Source: Linepithema humile
Taxonomy: Eukaryota > Arthropoda > Insecta > Hymenoptera > Formicidae
Reading direction: 5' to 3'
Length of the DNA: 64,000 nt
Assembly (NCBI RefSeq): GCF_040581485.1
Contig: NC_090130.1
Coordinates: 21,097,918 to 21,161,917 of the forward strand
The notes under the pieces are model-generated. The model worked only from the letters and a program-made list of their open reading frames with translations. It was not told the DNA's origin and searched no databases. The position numbers and the translations under genes are program-made. Below are positions 1 through 12,225 of this stretch, in pieces. Position 1 is the first letter of the stretch; each line of letters starts with the position of its first letter.

Positions 1-1700
1 CAAGGCGAACGTAGCCGTCTGTCTTCATACGCGCAACGGTGTTTATTAGTTTGCGCACGCAATCTCCGTAGCAGCCTCACGTTTTTAATGAAATGTCTTA
101 GAACTCGTTCTTTCAATTGACTTTGAGAAGTTATCCTCTCTGCACTTTGCACGGAGTCCTTCTCTTAACTTACCACAATTCTCACTCGCGACAGGCACCT
201 CGGGGTTTGTCGAAGCACAGAAGTTGTAAAATGTGTACCGAGGTTTGCCGTCATTGACAGACAGCGTGATTCCACTGACATATTGTATATCGAGGTACGA
301 GGTGCAAGAAGCGAACGACACGAACGGACGGCATTTTGCAAGACTTCTCCTTCGTTAGACGCGACACAACGCTCCCTTTGTATTTCTCCTTCCCGCTCTG
401 CCGCTCGCCGCGTTTCTCTTTCTCGCCGCGGAACATCTACAGGCTGACTGAGCCATTAATTACCTTTATTGAGCTTCCGTGCCGGTTTCGGTCGTACTCG
501 TCGATCGTCCCTATCACTGCCAATCAATCTCGAACGTAGCGTCGGTGCGGCTTCGTCAAACGTCCCGACGAAATCAGCCAATCTACCGCGGAACAATGGG
601 CCAGCATGACTCGATCGTGTCTTGTCGGCTCTGCATCAACCGTCCCCTTTCCTTTTTTCTGAGCCCGGGCCGACATTTATATCCCGTTCTCAGAACGGCT
701 ACTCCGCTTCCTCTTCGTTCTTTTAATCGCAACAGTGTACGCGGCTTAAATCAAACGGTTTCGGCAGTATTCTTTCAAGCGCTCAGTTTGCGGAAAAAAA
801 GTTGCGAAAGAGAAAAGCACAAATATTTTTCATTATTATGAACACTAAAATGTATCTCATGTAATTGTCAATTAATTTTGGAGAAAGCATAAAAATGATA
901 TGTAAAATGTCGTGCGCCAAAATATTTAACAATCCTGCAGTAATCCGTGTGCGAAAAACTTTTTGTCCAAATGTAAATATATAAAGTTTCCGTTAGCTCA
1001 CTCATTCGGTAGATTAGCCACGTGTAAGTTTCTTCTAAATAATCCTTAATGACATTTGGCGGAAGTTTTCAAAGAAATAGTAATCTCAGCATGATCTGCA
1101 GATAATTGTGGAAGTAATCGACGGATTGAAAGGAAAGATCTATTTTTACTTATTACTTCCTGACAGCCCTTACGATGTGGGTACATGACGTCTGAATGGC
1201 TGGCGTCACGTTTTCAATTTTCTGCTCGCCTGTTAGGCAGGCTGTCTTTACTCGTTAAGTGCACTGACAGCATCACTGAAGCACTCCCCTTAGATAAATT
1301 AAAATATCGATCGGGACACGCCAATTATAAGTTTGACGTTGTACTAATATCCACCACGTCACCATCGTATACGCAAGGTTAAATGAAAACCAGCCGATGT
1401 CGATATAAATAAATTATTCGCGTTTTGCATCTTGACCATCTAGATTTAAGGATAATTTGTTCAATTTAATACGAATTAAATAATTGTAGGCGATATCTCG
1501 TGACTCGCGCGGCAGCACGAGACGCCGGGCTCGCAGCTTCGCAGAGTTGTTACGGACAAGTCAGTCACGACTGAGACGTGGAGCAACATGGAATAAATGC
1601 TGCCCTGTGGCAATAAGCGTTTCAAGTATATCTGACACACACAAACTATAGGTACAGCGCTATTAAATGCACGTTGGCGAGCGGAAGTGTTAATGCGTAA
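1..1700. other. Non-coding stretch, no gene recognised
   Basis: No frame here has recognisable protein content and no RNA gene is visible. The first 800 bases are CpG-containing and moderately GC-rich; 800-1500 is AT-rich. A short perfect hairpin (TCAGTC, loop AC, GACTGA) lies at 1561-1574. Open frames such as 479-841 are interrupted, arginine/serine-rich and resemble no family I know. Confidence 0.55.
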
Positions 1701-1701
1701 A

Positions 1702-1770
1702 GCCCAGGTAGCTTAGCTGATAAAAAAGCAGTCGCCCGATAAGTGAAAAGTTCGATTTCCCGTCTAGTCG
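1702..1770 (+). repeat. Decayed tRNA-like element, probably a tRNA-derived SINE relic
   Basis: The segment has a good RNA polymerase III A box (TAGCTTAGCTGA, 1709-1720) and a B-box-like motif (GTTCGATTTCC, 1750-1760) that carries one extra T compared with GTTCGANTCC. A D stem can be drawn (GCTT pairing with AAGC), as can a weak anticodon-like stem-loop (TCGC, loop CCGATAA, GTGA). The 5' half of the T stem is missing and the acceptor halves do not pair, so this is not a working tRNA gene. A polymerase III-derived SINE head or tRNA pseudogene fits best. I saw no second copy in the window, so the SINE label is inference. Confidence 0.5.
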
Positions 1771-2104
1771 TCACCCGCGAACCCAGCATTTTTATCCCGC
1801 TATGTTTACACAATACAATTTCTTATTTTAAAAATAGTTTTCCGAAGAAAAAACAACAAATTTTAAAACAGCCAGAAAGTGCTTTTGATTTTCGCAAAAT
1901 TTTCGAAATATATTTTATTTGATTATCGAGACAAAAATTGCGTGCATCCGTGCATTTATAATTGTAAAAATGTTCGAACAATTAAATGCGAGAGCCCGAG
2001 CGAATATCAATAAGGAATCGAGCTCCGCCGCAGAATTTACGGTTTCGCTGTAAACAGTCGGAGTGGTTTTTCGGCGGTTCGCCCTGCCTTGCCGTCATCG
2101 GCGA

Positions 2105-2124
2105 GGGAGGGGAAGGGGGGGGGG
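2105..2124 (+). repeat. G-rich tract with G-quadruplex potential
   Basis: G-runs of 3, 4 and 10 are separated by one or two A residues, which is enough for four G3 tracts. Whether it folds in the cell cannot be judged from sequence. Confidence 0.6.
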
Positions 2125-2175
2125 TTAATGGACTGCTGGTCGCGAAATGTCAATACCACGCATTCGCGCGAATCA

Positions 2176-2198
2176 CTTTTTTTATTTATTTATTTATT
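2176..2198 (+). repeat. (TTTA)n microsatellite
   Basis: Four consecutive TTTA units follow a short T-run. Confidence 0.85.
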
Positions 2199-2271
2199 CT
2201 GCGTCCTGTTTTCCCTGCGCCGTACGCGGGGGCATTCTGACGCGCGGACTACAATATCGCCGCGCACTTTC

Positions 2272-2320
2272 TAGCGGCGGCGGTAGAGGAAGCAGCAGCG
2301 GTGGCGGCGGCGGCTGCGGG
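2272..2320 (+). repeat. GGC/AGC trinucleotide-rich patch
   Basis: Imperfect GGC, GCA and GGT triplets run for about 50 bases. They would translate as glycine/serine-rich sequence, but no flanking coding frame supports that. Confidence 0.65.
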
Positions 2321-2640
2321 ATGGTATGCAGACGTTGGATAGAGTCAGGCGGGGTGGTTGTGCATTTAGCGAGCTGTCGCCCCCAACCAGTCCGTCGTGT
2401 CAGGCCACTGACAGTTTTCATTCCGCGCATACTTGACGTGCAACCGGCTCCTCTTTGGTCTCTTCGTTTCTGCGAGAGGGGCGCCGACAACTCCCGATCG
2501 AGATTAATTATTTCGTTGGTCGACAACTCTTCATAGCGTCGCGCTGATACGAGCGTAATCGCAGTAACTGCATCTTCTAATTATACAACTCCCGTTCGAG
2601 CTAACGCTACCTGAATTGTTTTTTTTTTCCTCCTCTTCGC

Positions 2641-5600
2641 GTTATTAGCAGTCCGCGTCGAAGGCAGTATCTGAGTGAAACGTCTTAATCCTATCCGCAT
2701 GGAAATTCTTATCGCGCATCGGAAACATTGTCGTCGATTTATTCGTGTTGTCAGTTGTGGGAAAGGATATTTTATACTGTATATACAAAATGATAACGAA
2801 GCCTTGATTTGTTTTTCAGTCGGCTGTGATTAAATTGATTGTAGTTGCGCAACCGATAAAATCGACCTGACAGTTCCATAATTAATTATGAAACTTTTAC
2901 AGGCATAAATTATCGTTGTGAAACGTATACTGATAAACTGCGCTGTAACTGAGGTATTAGCATCTACGAGCAATTAAGCAATGAAGCAAAACGAACATGA
3001 CAGTTTCTTTTAACGATGAAATGTTTAAAAAACATCTTCTGATGTTAGAGAGAGCGGCGCGAAAGAGGAAATTATTTTCCGCGTGGTTAGATATAGGATT
3101 TTCAATTCCTCGTGCACGAGCGTGTTAATTTATAAGTAATAACCGGAGTGAAATACAAAATTAGAATAATTGAATATGTATTACGATTTAATTAATATTT
3201 ATCCGCCTGAATGGTCGCGATTCACTTTGAAATATGTACGTAGGATCATGAAAATATACGCACATTGTTGCATTTTTATATCCCTCCAATTGCCGTGCAA
3301 AGAACGCCCGCCATTAATTACTGCGGAAGTTCCTTCCCCGTCAATTTTATTCCTCGTTAATGAATCTGCCAAGCGAAGTGGATCAATTTCTGCATCGATT
3401 ACAGCGCGACAATGAATACGCGATGAAGGAGGTAAACTAAGACGATACACCTGAAGCGCAGCCGACGGTGAGAGGCGCGGCGGGGTATAACGCGTAATTA
3501 ACACGTCACGAAGTGTTCCGCGATCTCGCACGTCTCTCGGCAGAGACGTTTTTAGTGGCTCGCGCAGCCTATAATCTTCATTTCGCTCGTTGAAAATCGC
3601 CCACGGCGATACGTTACCTTAATGATCCGCGTGATGATAGGAGTCTTTGATAATCCACCGCTGGATTTTCTCGACTATGCCCGCTTATATGCGCCCCGCG
3701 CCGATAAAAAGGCAGGCGTAACGTGGAATCAAGTCGTTCGCAACGTGACACTGTGGCTCCTTTCATTCGCGACGGGTTAAAAGGGAAAATTAGTAGCGCA
3801 GCTAAGACGCGAACAACGCTACCAGATTACGCATAATTTCAATGAAAAAAATCCGCTGGAATGAAAGGAAGAGAAAGAAAAAGCGATGCCGTGTACTCTG
3901 CTTTTATCAAATCGATAATCAAGCTTCGCTGAAATGTCATTCGATCAAAAAGCTGTTAATTTTGTTGAACAAAAAAGAAAAAAAAATAAAAAAAGAGCTA
4001 ACTAGGTGCCGATCAAGGTGACGAAAAGAACTGATTAGTTTCCGTTGTCGCTCGCTCATATGTACACGAAATAGCATGTACGACGACGAAGGGGTTGGGT
4101 GGAGAAGCGGAGAAGCGACGCGTCGGGGCGGGGAAAGGGGAGAAGGCGTAGAGGATAGGTGGAAGTTCGATTCGGGGCGAAAGGGAAGGATTAATGGCGC
4201 AGGCGGGACACACCGCGGCCATAAATCGCCGGCACGGCCAGGAATTACCGGCTCGCAACTTGCGAAATATGACGGTCTCATAAATCCGAGTCCGCTGGCC
4301 CGCGCGCCTCCATCGACTACGTCGACTAGTCCCGCTTCCAGTCTCGCTCCGTCCTCGTCCCGCTCGCGCGTTAACGCGCCGCGCCGAGATGGAGGATACG
4401 AGGTGCACTCTCCCGGCGTATATACGTTTCAGCTCGGCGTGCAACGGCCATTTATAACTTGCGCGCCTGGAAAAGCGAGGTCCATAACCTAATACGTTCG
4501 TTCCGCTCGGCGTGAGGAGGTGAGAAAGGAGTTAAACAAAGAACAAGATACGGCGTGGCGTGGTATCGGGCTTGATGTCGGAGATGGGGGCAGTATCGTG
4601 TCGCGACACTGCGGCACCCGGTGTCTATTTATCTTGCACCGCGAAAATTCCCCCTGACACAGCCGCGGTAGTAGCCGCGACGCGCAGGGCTTTCCACGAC
4701 ACTCGGCGGGCGAGAGAAATACGAAAACGCTGGTGCTGCGACGCGCCCAGGTATGCGATTTTGCGAGTTCATTACGCCGGCGGCACGTTTCTCAAGGCTT
4801 TAAAAAGGCGCCTGTCATCGGCTGAAGTGCTACCTACGGCACATCCGCTATTTAGGGTTAAGAGGGGTCTCGAAAGTTTAAGAAGGTTCAGGGCTCTGAG
4901 CGCTTAGTGTTTTCAATACCTATCGTCACTGTTCTAAGCGTTTGAAATAATACCACAGGCACCTTTTGCCACCGCATAAGCTGCTTTAAACTCCCGCATC
5001 GTATTTAGTCTACCTTTATAACGGCGGTGCTCCCTAACGCGGGTGTGGTTCCCTCTAATCTCACTAAATCTTAATAACTCTACAAATCATGTTCCGGGAC
5101 AATTTCGCGAAAATTACGGAATAACTCAGCCGAAAGCATTATCACGGCTGGAAAGTGCCTCAACTATTGTACTCCGCTTAAGCTGCTCTTTCATATGCAT
5201 AGCGTGTTTCATGTAGGTGTATCACATAATCAGGAAATTAATTCCAACATGAGGTAAAATAGTGGCGCAAAAGTGCTCTCTGGGTCAGCCGTTTTCCAGT
5301 TATTATGTTTCGCGTATGTTTCGTTAAGTCAATTTAAATACGATCGGATTAAATATCATCCATAATTTCGTAAGTGCGCGATGTATCATCTCATATATCT
5401 TTTACAAACACGATTTGCGGATAATGCGGATAATAAATATCTGCATTTAATCATTCGGCGTTTCAATATTTTCTACATTTGCAGCTTCGCGAATTTCACT
5501 ATTAATATTACGCAGAATCGTTGCACAAAATAAAAACTTATACCGATTTCAAAATATATCTAACGCGTATCGATCGTGGAAGCCTCGCATGCAAGAAGTT

Positions 5601-6460
5601 TACGTAATTATATATATGGTACCCGTGCAATGAGTAGACAAATTACGTTCGCGTAATGGATGCAATTTCGCAACATAGTTCTACACTTATCAAACAAGTA
5701 TATTTGCAGCCATTAATGAGCACTTAGGCTATCGGCGATTATGGTATAGCTCAAAATTGCGCGCGCAGTCAATAATCATGTACGGCGGCATGAAATTGTT
5801 CCTAATATTAAATTTCCACCGCGTTACCTTATATTTATACATTATAAATTCAATTTATATAACGCCGGCCGGGAGTTATTAAGCGACGATAATTTCTGTC
5901 AGCAAACATTCGTTTATTGATTTCAAGCACTTCGTCATTCGCACTGCGAGTTATTTCAACTATTATCAGTTTACGTATTGCACGCGTATACGAGAACACA
6001 CAGGGTGTCTCGAAGCCATTATACATTTTAACAACGACCATCGGAATTCAGACTGATAATTATAATGGCGACGTTTACGTCGAGCCGCTGATATTTTTAA
6101 CGAGGATACTGCCGTGAGGAATATTTTTCACGCCGCCCATAAAATATTCGCAGTAATCTTCATCGCCGATTATTTATCCGCACCTGACAATTTCGGCTTG
6201 TAAAAAAGATGCACACACGACTACATTGTGAGACGAGATGTCAAACTTATCGTGCCGCGTTACTCGCGTGCGTTTAATAGATTCGCCACGCGATACGAAA
6301 GTTTGCATGCAAAAGAGACATTTTTATGCGTTAACATATTTCGTGCGGAATCGTATCCCGCGTATACCCGATAGACACGAGCGACGGGACAAATTTATTA
6401 CAGTGCAATATTGGCTTCATTAGTTTCCGTTCGATTAAAGCGAGACGAGGGCGCAAAGTG
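2641..6460. other. Non-coding stretch, no gene recognised
   Basis: Mostly AT-rich with scattered ATTA/TAAT homeodomain-type motifs and a CpG-rich island at about 4080-4480. The open frames there (both strands, under 145 codons) are arginine/serine/proline-rich and overlap one another, as expected in stop-poor CpG-rich DNA. A weak GATAAAAAGG box at 3703-3712 lies 26-28 bases before TCAAGT, but neither motif matches consensus well. Confidence 0.55.
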
Positions 6461-6482
6461 ATATACATATATATATATATAC
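6461..6482 (+). repeat. (TA)n microsatellite
   Basis: Near-perfect alternating AT/TA run interrupted once by a C. Confidence 0.85.
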
Positions 6483-6540
6483 GCGGTGGAAGGCTGAACT
6501 CGTTACCATTCATAACGTTATCTCGAATCATAAAGTATCT

Positions 6541-6690
6541 CGCATTTCATATCTTCGGCTCCCTCTCTCGTATCGCATTAACGGCTGGCCGACAGGCCTA
6601 ATCGACCGTTAATCGAACCGGGCAAGTAGCCTTAGCACGAACGAAACTTACGGCTTGACAGGTGTACTTTATGCGCCGCGTATATAAAAT
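6541..6690 (+). repeat. Local repeat module, copy 1 of 3
   Basis: Ordered blocks shared with 7437-7590: TTTCATATCTTCGG near the start, ATCGACCGTTAATCGA followed by a GGGCAA-type end at 6601-6625, and a GACAGGTGTAC...GCGCCG block near 6655-6680. Spacing between the first two blocks is 50 here and 58 in the other copy. Copy 3 (6961-7045) shares the central part. The copies differ at many positions, so the duplication is old. The function is unknown, and no open frame is conserved across copies. Confidence 0.6.
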
Positions 6691-6795
6691 ACTCTTAAAA
6701 CGTTCGCGGCGGGCATCAATGCCCGGCGCTTCTGTCGTATCTGGCAGATAATCTCGTGCCGTTGATAGCTTCGGATTATGCAGCTACTTTTATGG

Positions 6796-6823
6796 AATAT
6801 ATAATATATATATATATATATAT
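6796..6823 (+). repeat. (TA)n microsatellite
   Basis: Alternating TA tract with one phase break, lying between two copies of the local module. Confidence 0.85.
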
Positions 6824-6960
6824 TTCTAGATTCGTAGCGCGCGGGCACAGAGCTATTCAGAATTGCGATGTTAGCGCGATAAAACGATCGTGACGTTTCC
6901 GCTTCCACCGCGCCGCATTCCCCCTCCCCCCTCTAAGTATTTTCGCACTCCGCGCCTACG

Positions 6961-7045
6961 ATTACTTCTTCTCATAACTCTTTAACGATTCGTCTGACAG
7001 CTCTAATCGATAATTGATCGGGCGTGCAACAGGTAAATAACCCTC
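6961..7045 (+). repeat. Local repeat module, most diverged copy (3 of 3)
   Basis: It aligns with the core of 6541-6690: TAACG, then a GACAG box, then CTAATCGA, then a TTGATCG/TTAATCG block, then GGGC..GCAA. Order and spacing agree within a few bases. It lacks a clear counterpart of the 3' GCGCCG block. This is the weakest of the three matches. Confidence 0.4.
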
Positions 7046-7436
7046 GTCGAAACGGGACTAGCAACTTAATAGGCGCACGTACGCACCTTGCATCTAATAT
7101 GAGACGTGCATCCGGCTTCGCGAAGCTCCACGCCAAGTGTCTTGTCGTATGTTTACAGGATATTCAAAATTAAATTATATAGTTAACCATGCGGTTCTCG
7201 TAAATTTACTTAATTGAATGGTACGAAAAGAGTTATCGGGGGAGTGCGCGAGATAGGAGCGGGCCGCGCGATTTTTTGATTCCTTTTTCAACGCGACATG
7301 ACATATGATATCTGTAGAAGGCGTCCTATCGAGAATATCCCAAAGACATTTATGTAATAGGCGATATCTTTATGAGACTTGAACGAGGTATTTATTACAC
7401 GCCACATGCCGTTTCTAGGAGGTGCGCGTAAAACGT

Positions 7437-7590
7437 CTCATATTTCACATCTTCGGTTTTCCCTCCCCTTTCCTTCCTTGTATCTACATAATGATCGCCC
7501 GGCAAAATCGACCGTTAATCGAGCGGGGCAATAGACGACTGAAGCTTAGCAGAAAACGAGACTCGCCGTCTGAAAGGTATACGCGCCGTA
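7437..7590 (+). repeat. Local repeat module, copy 2 of 3
   Basis: It carries ATTTCACATCTTCGG at 7442-7456, the nearly identical ATCGACCGTTAATCGA block at 7507-7531, and GTCTGAAAGGTATAC...GCGCCG at 7568-7588, in the same order as copy 1. About 900 bases separate it from copy 1. Confidence 0.6.
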
Positions 7591-7600
7591 ATTCTTCACG

Positions 7601-8100
7601 ATAATAGTGAAAAGCGGGGAAGAGAGCCTTAAGGGCAGTCGACGGTGGCACTAATTGACGGGTTGCCAGTTACAGCTTGAGATGTGAAAGTCACCGACGG
7701 AACCGATGTCGCCTTCGGGAACGTACTTTCGGTCTTTCACCTCGACACCGTAATTAATCTGCGGCTTGTTACGCCGCCGTGATCGAACTTGAAATGACGC
7801 GTCCCCGTCTGCCGGCGACTTTACGTCCGACAAAATTGTCGCATAATTCACTTAAATCGTGATACGTTGCGTTGCAACAGCGGCGGACGAGTGCAAACGT
7901 TCACAAACTAATCTTCCAAAAATATCTTTAATTTGTTTTTCCTCAATTTTTTTTATTTGGAATGTTAATATGAATAGCCTTGGAATAATTCTTCCACGTA
8001 TTCTTGGAGCAATTCCGCAATGAAAATTCCATCATAATAGAGTTTAAATGACTCGCTTCACGGTACTCGTAAAAGTTCCGTTGCTCGATAAATAATCCTA
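7601..8100. other. Non-coding stretch, nothing distinctive seen
   Basis: Mixed composition, no repeat of note, and no frame with protein-like content. Confidence 0.5.
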
Positions 8101-9370
8101 TTTGAGCTCGGGTATTGTATTTCAGCCGACGCCCATAACGCGCATGCCGCGCGTGTTGAGGAGCGTTCATTACGCATCTAGACGCTCGTTAGTCTCATTA
8201 CGCATTCACCGGACGTCACGCGTAATACGGACGTTACTCTCCGGCCTGAATGTAAATCTCTCCGCAGTTTCACGCGAATTACGAGAATTCGGAGCGCGCG
8301 GTGGCGCGCGGCAGGCTGCCGGTTGCGCGGGCACACGATGTTTTCTGCATACCGGTCGCTATTTTCGTACGTCGACCGGGAACCGGATGGTCGACGGACT
8401 CGCTTTGAGCGAGATATCGCGATGCCGGTCGCATAAATCGACCGTAGATACGGCTGTTGGTCGCGCATACGCGCTTACGCGTTCAACGCGAGTTCGGGCG
8501 CTGCTCGCCTCGCCTCGTCCCGCCTGACCGCGCGCCGCGCTCCGCCTCTGCCGCACGGCTGCGTCGGCACGTATACATATATTGAAAGTAATCTACTGTC
8601 GGATTACTTTGACGGCGCAGCCCCGGCCCTAAGCGGATCAAAGAGACCTTTCTCTCTCTCTCTCTCTCGTCTCTTTCCTTTGCGCGGCGCTCGGCGAGGT
8701 GCCGTCTCGCGCTCTCGCCGCCGTCAGCGGGATAGAGAAGGCCGTGCCGCTACGCGCGGAGTCGCGTCTAATGCGGCATTCGCATTAAAGCCCGGCGATC
8801 ATCCCGGTCGTGTTCTGGCCTGCCTTTCATCTCACGCTGATTTAACCGTGCTGTAAAAAGAATTTACTGGATCGTATATACCCCGCGCATCGTTGGTGGG
8901 ACTTGGACTGGAGTTGAAAAGCTGGGGGCGGGGGCGACGGAGGGCTATGTGCGAGTCGCACACATCGACTGGGAGCGAACAAAAATAAACGCTGAAAGGT
9001 TTGTCGCGGCGCGACGGCTCGTCCTCGTCTCTCTTTCGCGCTTTCCGTTTTACACGCTCTCCCGGTCCCTTGGCGGTCCTCGCGCAGCGGCGATTTGTCG
9101 CCCGACGACGACGACGATGACGACGGCGCTGTTAGCCGCGTATATACGAGGACGACACATCGACGGTTTGTCCGACTGAGTCACCACGTGTCTCTCCGGC
9201 AACGAAACGCACGATTTCGTCTACAGTCTCCTTTTTCCCCTCGCTCGCTCTCGACGCTTTTTGTGCGTCTCTCGCGCGTTTTATGCGTCGCAGGTGCAGG
9301 ATACTTGTGCCCTTCGTTTGAGCATTTGAGCGCAGCATTTTATATCACAGTGGCTGGAGACGAATGAATA
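8101..9370. other. CpG-dense block, possible regulatory region
   Basis: CpG dinucleotides are very frequent. The block includes a (TC)n tract at 8650-8668, a CGTATATACC TATA-like box near 8874-8880, a 15-bp palindrome TGTGCGAGTCGCACA at 8948-8962, a GAC-repeat at about 9100-9127, and a CAGGTG E-box near 9292. Several overlapping open frames on both strands come from rare stops in CpG-rich sequence and show no domain. It could be a promoter or enhancer, but no gene start can be tied to it. Confidence 0.35.
8585..8610. other. Perfect inverted repeat, 9-bp arms
   Basis: AAAGTAATC and GATTACTTT are perfect complements separated by the 8-base loop TACTGTCG. The 3' arm includes GGATTA, the binding core known for K50-type (Otd/Bicoid-class) homeodomains, so the structure could be either a hairpin or a paired binding site. 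Confidence 0.5.
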
Positions 9371-10983
9371 TGAATAAGAATGATACCAAGTGTCAGTATT
9401 TGTGTCTGAATTAAGTTCTGGATAATTATCATTAAGGATAATTTGAGATCGGAGATGCATTTTATCTGATCTTTATTCGTATTATTACACGGCGCAAAAA
9501 CTATTGTACGGCGTTAACAAATAATGACAAGGAAGAAGCAATTACACTCCCGGGACATAAATATGTATATAAATTTACATTAGATTATCGCGCCGATAAA
9601 TCATCGTTCGCTTAAAGCAATTCTCAGAAGCATTTAATTTGAGTCAAGGATTTTTAAACAGTGACATTGTGCGCGAGGTAAATAAGGGAAAAAAATTCCC
9701 GCCGTTTGGCGCGCTCGCGTATGTGCAAAATGATGTATATTTGCAATTATGATTTTACATTCGTCCTACATCTTGATGAAAAAGAGACAAGGATCGGAGA
9801 GATCACGTTACGGCTAATATAATTATCTCGTTGTGCAACGGTCTCATCAGTCTTTTATACGTTGGAACAATCGTATAATTATCCCTGCGCATTGTACGTG
9901 ATCATTATCCGATTAGTTAGGCAGTAGGCGTTAAAAATTAATTTGACCTTCCGCAATAATGTGTTATTCTCTTTCAATTGCCATTGTACCATTGTACTTT
10001 TGGAATCGGCATCGGCTTCTCGGTGTAACTAGCTTCAAATCTATCACAAACACTTTAACGTAAACACTTAATTCTTATCTTTCGGCCGAATTCTCCGGCA
10101 ACGGCCGTGAATAATATTTTTATGAACGGATATTTCACGATGAAATATGATTTCCTCTCGTTAGGGGAGAACTGATATTATAATATAATTACAATAAAGA
10201 TAGTTTCCTGCGATACGCACGTCAGGATTAGCTTACACACTCCGCTGGAAGAATGGATGGGGCCTTGTGCGAGAGATTAACGGATAAATCATCGTATATG
10301 CATGCCTCTTACCAACTGCGCGGCCTGTCGACGTCTCCAACTTCCGTCGACTGTGTATTTATCGGGCGGCGGAGCTGGCGACCCTAAGATAAGGTAGCCG
10401 GTGTCGAGGGTGGGAGCGGGCGCGGAGCCGCGCGGAGGTTAAAACCTCTTCTCTCTCGCCCGGTGTAGCATAATTGCGCTCGTGCTATGAAGCGCAGTCC
10501 GAGGGTGAGATGCAACATATTGCCCGTAGCCGACTCTTATCGACTGGGGGCAGACAGGCGGGCTGGTAGGAAGGTCGGTCGGCTGGATGGTGGGCAGATT
10601 TACGAGGACCGCTCGGATAGCGAATGATAAACGCAAGTCGAGATAGCTTTATTTATTCGCTCGGTGCCTACCTCTCCTGCCCGTTTCACCGCGTCCGCCG
10701 CCCCTTTCGCCGCTTCTATATGCCAGTCGTCAGTACTCGCATTTGTGCGGCGCGAGCGCGCACCGCCCGCGACGGCTCTTTGACGTAATGGTTGTGTTTT
10801 ACGAACGCACACCGCGAACAGGAGGGATCGTTTCTCCATTCGGCAGTGTGCTTTGTCACTCCTATCTTACTCGTATCTTAAATTTGATTAACGACTGTTC
10901 CACGTATTGTTTACGACGCCACACTTTCGAGAAAACTAAATTGTACTTTAAGTCTGACGGATGGGTGACGGCGAGTCCTCGTT
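9371..10983. other. Non-coding stretch, no gene recognised
   Basis: AT-rich to about 10240, then more GC-rich. Frames at 10439-10839 on the minus strand are short and compositionally ordinary. Confidence 0.55.
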
Positions 10984-11016
10984 ATTTTCTTTTTTTCTTC
11001 TTTTTTTTTTTTTTTT
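10984..11016 (+). repeat. T-rich tract
   Basis: Nearly pure T with two C interruptions, ending in about 16 consecutive T residues. Confidence 0.9.
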
Positions 11017-12168
11017 GAGGAACGAGAAAACCGGGTATATTTGCAAAATGCGCGTTAAATATATCGAACGGAATATGTATATGTATATATGAAACTTGTA
11101 TAAATTTCCGAAGGTTTACGACAGATGCAATCGCCGGTGGAAAACTAGTTTGGTTAACGCCAAGCATATAAGCCCGCAATCGTCGACTATAAATAAACGG
11201 GTTATCGTAATTAATATGTTTAACAACTTTTCGATATCTGCCGCGTCGCTGCTACAAGCAAATAATTTTATCGGCCTGCGTGAAATTAACTTTTCTCCGA
11301 CAATCACCCCGTGAGAACATAAATTCTTATCAAAGTTGAGGATACGATAGCCATTTAATAGAGAGCCAGGATACGATGTCGATACTACCGCCGTCGTTCG
11401 TACGTCCGCAGAATATTTCTTACGTAAAAAGAAAGCGATCATTTTGAGAGCATATCTTGCGATTCGAGCCGTTCATTTCCGCGTTGCACGGGAGAAGCGT
11501 TTGCAACTTTGTAACCGCATTGATTCGATCAATTCTGCAATCGCGCCGGTCGGAAGATCCAGAGGGAAATGCAGGGCGATGCTCAGGAAGCACCGTCGTC
11601 GCCGGCGCAGCACCCTCTCGCGCGCGACTATAATTGGACATAGTGGCGCGAAGTGGCGTGAGTCTCGGGTGCCCGGAGAGACAATCAAGATTATTATTGT
11701 GGCATACGCAACACATGCGCTCCGGGTCCGTGAGTAATAGCGCGGATAATGGTAATGGTAAGTAGTAATGATAATAAAGCGGGGGAATATTTTCTCGCGA
11801 ACGCGCGCGGCGGTGTCGGGCGCGCGAGGCTGTTGTAACTAATTAACATCGAGATTAATTTTCTGCTTCCCCTCGGCCCAACGCTCGGTACGCCGGTATC
11901 GCGATAATCGATTGGCTACAATTTCGCCTACGCCGATCGTTCGCCGATCGTTCGCAGACTGGTTTGATCGACGTGGGAATGATCGATTGCCCGCGCAGTT
12001 AATCGGGCATCAAATTTTCCCTCGTTGTTAGCTGTTGTATTTCGATGTAAAGAGGATACGTGCGGTCTGCGGTTGACATTAACTGATTTTTTTCCCTGAC
12101 TGATTGGAATCGCGCGGTAAAGCGCTCTCGTGAATGATGTTATTATTGTGCTGAGCGTGTAATGCCAG
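11017..12168. other. Non-coding stretch, no gene recognised
   Basis: A frame at 11444-11737 is basic (RKHRRRRR) and stop-poor on both strands. A GTAAGT donor-like hexamer follows at 11758. I could not connect these to an exon. The remainder is ordinary AT-rich sequence. Confidence 0.5.
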
Positions 12169-12194
12169 AAATATATATATATATATATACACCT

Positions 12195-12225
<31 letters not shown>
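12169..12225 (+). repeat. Compound (AT)n plus poly-T tract
   Basis: About 20 bases of alternating AT, a short spacer, a second AT run, then about 16 T residues. The form is typical of a mutable compound microsatellite. Confidence 0.9.

Larger units (their letters stand above)
1771..2640. other. Non-coding stretch with GC-rich low-complexity core
   Basis: AT-rich to about 1980, then GC-rich. It carries a G-run, a TTTA repeat and a GGC/GCA-rich patch, annotated separately, and ends in a T10 run at 2619-2628. Overlapping open frames on both strands at 2147-2536 come from stop-poor GGC/AGC sequence and show no domain. Confidence 0.5.

Noticed and set aside
3703..3734. GATAAAAAGG followed by TCAAGT as a core promoter
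   Set aside because: Neither the box (G instead of T first) nor the initiator (extra A) matches consensus, and no gene follows.
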